Source of the DNA: an uncultured Collinsella sp.
GTDB lineage: Bacteria > Actinomycetota > Coriobacteriia > Coriobacteriales > Coriobacteriaceae
DNA length: 7,066 nucleotides
Direction: 5' to 3'
Assembly: GCA_900548075.1 (NCBI GenBank)
Contig: URJD01000091.1
Coordinates: 1-7,066, forward strand
Shown piece by piece: positions 5,781 to 7,066 of this stretch (the first letter of the stretch is position 1; each line of letters opens with the position of its first letter). The notes beneath the pieces are model-generated. The model was not told where the DNA came from, did not search any database, and saw only the letters and a list, made by a program, of their open reading frames with translations. A program made the position numbers and the translations under genes.

Positions 5781-6119
5781 TTAGCCCCTCAATCCAGAGA
5801 ACAGAGCAAGAGCCTCGCCAAAGCCAGCATCGAGCAGAGCGATGACGACGCCGACGACGATCAGAGAAGCGCAAACGACGACCGAGTAGTTCACGAGCTC
5901 CTTCTTATCGGGCCACGTAACACGCTTCATCTCAGACTTGACCGAAGCGAAATACTTCTTGGTGCGGGCGAAGAAACCAGGCTTCTCGTTCTTCTTGGAC
6001 TTCGCAGCCTTCTCGTTCTTCTTGGCAACGGCCTTCTTGGCCTCAACCTTGGAGTTGGCGGCAGCGTTGTTGGCAGGCGCCTGCTGCTGAGCCTTCTTCT
6101 TGTTCTTCTTGTTGGCCAT
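5781..6119 (-). CDS. secE: Protein translocase subunit SecE
   Basis: SecE is the essential small subunit that clamps SecY in the SecYEG export channel of the inner membrane. The 112-residue protein has the conserved amphipathic stretch VKSEMKRVTWPDKKEL (60-75) and one transmembrane helix (about 76-97), as in short single-helix SecE proteins. Residues 1-46 form a Lys/Ala/Asn-rich, low-complexity extension that is probably disordered and cytosolic. Such basic extensions occur in other actinobacterial SecE proteins. GGAGG (6128-6132) lies 8 bases before the ATG. It follows tRNA-Trp by 76 bases and precedes nusG by 3 bases. Confidence 0.95.
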   Translation of the reverse strand: MANKKNKKKAQQQAPANNAAANSKVEAKKAVAKKNEKAAKSKKNEKPGFFARTKKYFASVKSEMKRVTWPDKKELVNYSVVVCASLIVVGVVIALLDAGFGEALALFSGLRG

Positions 6120-6142
6120 TTGGGTTACCTCCGCGCAATGCG

Positions 6143-6172
6143 CTTATACATGAGTAAACCGTAAGCCCCCAA
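6143..6172 (-). promoter_or_regulatory. Weak internal promoter candidate for secE-nusG
   Basis: On the minus strand TTGGGG (6172-6167) and TATAAG (6148-6143) are 18 bases apart. The -10 box is good and the -35 box poor. It would start transcription roughly 15-20 bases before the secE ribosome binding region, after the hairpin at 6159-6186. A GCGC/GCGC mini-hairpin (6133-6143) lies next to the SD. Confidence 0.25.
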
Positions 6173-6186
6173 GTGGGAGCTTACGG
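6159..6186 (-). terminator. Hairpin between tRNA-Trp and secE, possible attenuator or processing site
   Basis: In the minus-strand RNA, CCGUAAGCUCCC (6186-6175) pairs with GGGGGCUUACGG (6170-6159): 12 bp including one U-G pair, with an ACUU loop and then UUUACUC. The stem starts 9 bases after the tRNA's CCA end. The U tract is short, so partial termination that lowers secE-nusG expression, or 3' end processing of the tRNA, are both possible. Confidence 0.5.
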
Positions 6187-6195
6187 AATAATGAC

Positions 6196-6271
6196 TGGCA
6201 CGCCAGGAAGGACTCGAACCCTCAACACTCGGTTTTGGAGACCGATGCTCTACCAATTGAACTACTGGCGT
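6196..6271 (-). tRNA. tRNA-Trp (anticodon CCA)
   Basis: The 76-base cloverleaf has acceptor arms ACGCCAG (6271-6265) and CTGGCGT (6206-6200), discriminator G (6199) and an encoded CCA end (6198-6196). The D arm reads GTTC-AATTGGTA-GAGC. The anticodon stem TCGGT/ACCGA encloses loop CTCCAAA, with anticodon CCA at 6238-6236, which reads UGG (Trp). The T arm has GAGGG-TTCGAGT-CCTTC. It lies between rpmG and secE, a common arrangement, and is probably cut from the rpmG-secE-nusG transcript. Confidence 0.96.
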
Positions 6272-6279
6272 ATGTGACT

Positions 6280-6297
6280 AGAGACTAGCGAGTCTCT
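6280..6297 (-). promoter_or_regulatory. Small hairpin spanning the rpmG stop codon
   Basis: AGAGACT (6280-6286) and AGTCTCT (6291-6297) form a perfect 7-bp stem with a 4-base loop that overlaps the rpmG TAG (6285-6287). It sits 8 bases before the tRNA 5' end, so it could guide or mark cleavage between mRNA and tRNA. No T run follows on the minus strand, so it is not a terminator. Confidence 0.35.
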
Positions 6298-6434
6298 TTG
6301 TGCAGCGTGTGGTGACGGCACCAGGGGCAATACTTCTTGATCTCCATACGATCAGGCATGGTCGACTTGTTCTTGGTGGTCGTATAGTTGCGGCGCTTGC
6401 ACTCAGTGCACGCAAGAGTAACTAGAGTACGCAT
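6285..6434 (-). CDS. rpmG: 50S ribosomal protein L33, zinc-binding form
   Basis: This 49-residue protein is a small component of the 50S subunit near the E site. The translation begins MRTLVTLACTEC and contains two CxxC pairs, C9/C12 and C36/C39, the four-cysteine zinc ribbon of C+ L33 paralogues. NYTTTKNK (16-23) and MEIKKYCPWC (30-39) are family hallmarks. The ATG is at 6432-6434 and the TAG at 6285-6287. The upstream CAGGA is only 3 bases from the ATG and AAAGG is 10 bases away, so the ribosome binding site is modest. It is the first gene after the promoter at 6480-6509 and is followed after 13 bases by tRNA-Trp. Because it has four cysteines, zinc-dependent replacement by a C- paralogue elsewhere is possible. 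Confidence 0.95.
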   Translation of the reverse strand: MRTLVTLACTECKRRNYTTTKNKSTMPDRMEIKKYCPWCRHHTLHKETR

Positions 6435-6479
6435 GTATCCTGAACCTTTCATTTCCGCCCCGTACGGGCACGAGTTGTT

Positions 6480-6509
6480 ACTTTATCAGCTCCACGTAAG
6501 TGCTGTCAA
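6480..6509 (-). promoter_or_regulatory. Promoter of the rpmG-tRNA-Trp-secE-nusG operon
   Basis: On the minus strand a perfect -35 box TTGACA (6509-6504) is followed after 18 bases by TAAAGT (6485-6480); GATAAA with a 16-base spacer is the alternative -10 box. Transcription would begin near 6473, about 40 bases before the rpmG ATG. The leader contains a CCCGTACGGG palindrome (6459-6468). Confidence 0.7.
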
Positions 6510-6574
6510 TGAAAACCTCGAGTCAATTGGTTCTCGGTGGATCCATTCATATTTGGAACACATCAATGAAGCCA

Positions 6575-6622
6575 TCGAGAGCTAATCGACGGTGCATCCA
6601 GGACCATTATCGATCCTCTCGA
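6575..6622 (-). repeat. Long imperfect inverted repeat between tuf and rpmG
   Basis: TCGAGAG (6575-6581) and CTCTCGA (6616-6622) pair perfectly. Inside them, TCGAT/ATCGA form 5 more pairs after an asymmetric internal loop. The central part has a further GGT/ACC pairing. It lies 29 bases past the tuf terminator hairpin and about 65 bases upstream of the rpmG -35 box. Its role is unknown; a regulatory site, a remnant of an element or a small RNA are possibilities. Apart from the promoter and terminator, I see nothing else in the 279-base tuf-rpmG gap. Confidence 0.35.
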
Positions 6623-6650
6623 CACCAGCAACGGCTCAACATCCATTGCA

Positions 6651-6686
6651 GAAAAGAACCCGGCACCCATATAAGTGCCGGGTTCT
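6651..6686 (-). terminator. Rho-independent terminator of tuf
   Basis: On the minus strand AGAACCCGGCAC (6686-6675) and GTGCCGGGTTCT (6666-6655) form a perfect 12-bp stem with an 8-base loop, followed by TTTC, giving a TTCTTTTC end. It starts 27 bases after the tuf stop codon. Confidence 0.92.
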
Positions 6687-6713
6687 CTAAGTCAGCTATA
6701 TCAAAGAGCTAAT

Positions 6714-7066
6714 TTACTCAATGATCGTGGAGACGATGCCCGAACCGACGGTGTGGCCGCCCTCGCGGATAGCAAAGCGCAGGCCCTCCTCCATGGCGAT
6801 CGGGTGGATGAGGTCGCCCTCGATGGTGATGTGGTCACCAGGCATAGCCATCTCGGTGCCCTCGGGGAGCTTGACCGTACCGGTAACGTCGGTGGTACGG
6901 AAGTAGAACTGAGGACGATAACCATCGAAGAACGGGGTGTGACGGCCGCCCTCCTCCTTGGTCAGAACGTAGATCTCACCGGTGAACTTAGTGTGCGGGG
7001 TAACCGAACCGGGCTTGCAGAGAACCTGGCCGCGCTCGATGTCCTCGCGCTTGATGCCGCGGAGCA
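6714..7066 (-). CDS. tuf: Elongation factor Tu, C-terminal part (cut by window edge)
   Basis: EF-Tu is the GTPase that brings aminoacyl-tRNA to the ribosome. Only the last 116 complete codons are inside the window; the GTPase domain lies beyond the right edge. The fragment starts LRGIKREDIERGQVLCKPGS, the end of domain 2. Domain 3 follows, with the hallmarks TKEEGGRHTPFF, GYRPQFYFRTTDVTG, MPGD and RFAIREGGHTVGSG-V, ending IIE and TAA (6716-6714). It is transcribed toward rpmG but separated by its own strong terminator and the next promoter. Confidence 0.96.
   Translation of the reverse strand, partial: LRGIKREDIERGQVLCKPGSVTPHTKFTGEIYVLTKEEGGRHTPFFDGYRPQFYFRTTDVTGTVKLPEGTEMAMPGDHITIEGDLIHPIAMEEGLRFAIREGGHTVGSGIVSTIIE

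Noticed and set aside
6388..6585. Plus-strand small open frame over the rpmG start and promoter
   Set aside because: It overlaps rpmG and its promoter on the opposite strand and has no family resemblance.

Overview
The window holds seven complete protein genes, one tRNA and the 3' end of an eighth protein gene, in two blocks that converge near position 3790. The right block, on the minus strand, is the classic bacterial order tuf (cut by the right edge), rpmG, tRNA-Trp(CCA), secE, nusG, rplK, rplA. The DNA is moderately GC-rich with strong AGGAGG-type ribosome binding sites. The protein sequences and the GGGGACAGGC-type palindromic repeat look like a Coriobacteriia actinobacterium, possibly Collinsella or a relative. 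That assignment rests on memory and style, not on a search.

The left block, on the plus strand, starts with a 257-base gene-poor stretch that carries a copy of the repeat and a strong hairpin. Next come an MscS-family mechanosensitive channel (258-1025), a palindromic repeat that looks like a terminator and starts at its stop codon, and a candidate promoter with a 14-base palindrome just after its -10 box. A two-gene operon follows. Its first gene (1119-3035) encodes a 638-residue protein with no signal peptide, which joins a ParB/sulfiredoxin-like N-terminal domain to a BMP/PnrA-type nucleoside-binding domain. Its second gene (3032-3742) encodes a metallophosphoesterase that starts inside the first gene's stop codon (ATGA overlap) and has DxE instead of the usual DxH in its first metal motif. 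This pair is the most interesting content: a BMP-type receptor domain that appears to be cytosolic, fused to a possible nucleotide- or DNA-binding domain and translationally coupled to a phosphoesterase.

The blocks are separated by a third repeat copy and a bidirectional terminator (3792-3830). On the minus strand, tuf ends in a strong terminator. A consensus-like promoter at 6480-6509 should drive rpmG, tRNA-Trp, secE and nusG. Several intergenic hairpins in this block contain G-U pairs that form only in the minus-strand RNA. They are candidates for RNA processing, attenuation or ribosomal protein autoregulation. SecE and NusG serve protein export and transcription elongation; L33, L11, L1 and EF-Tu serve translation.
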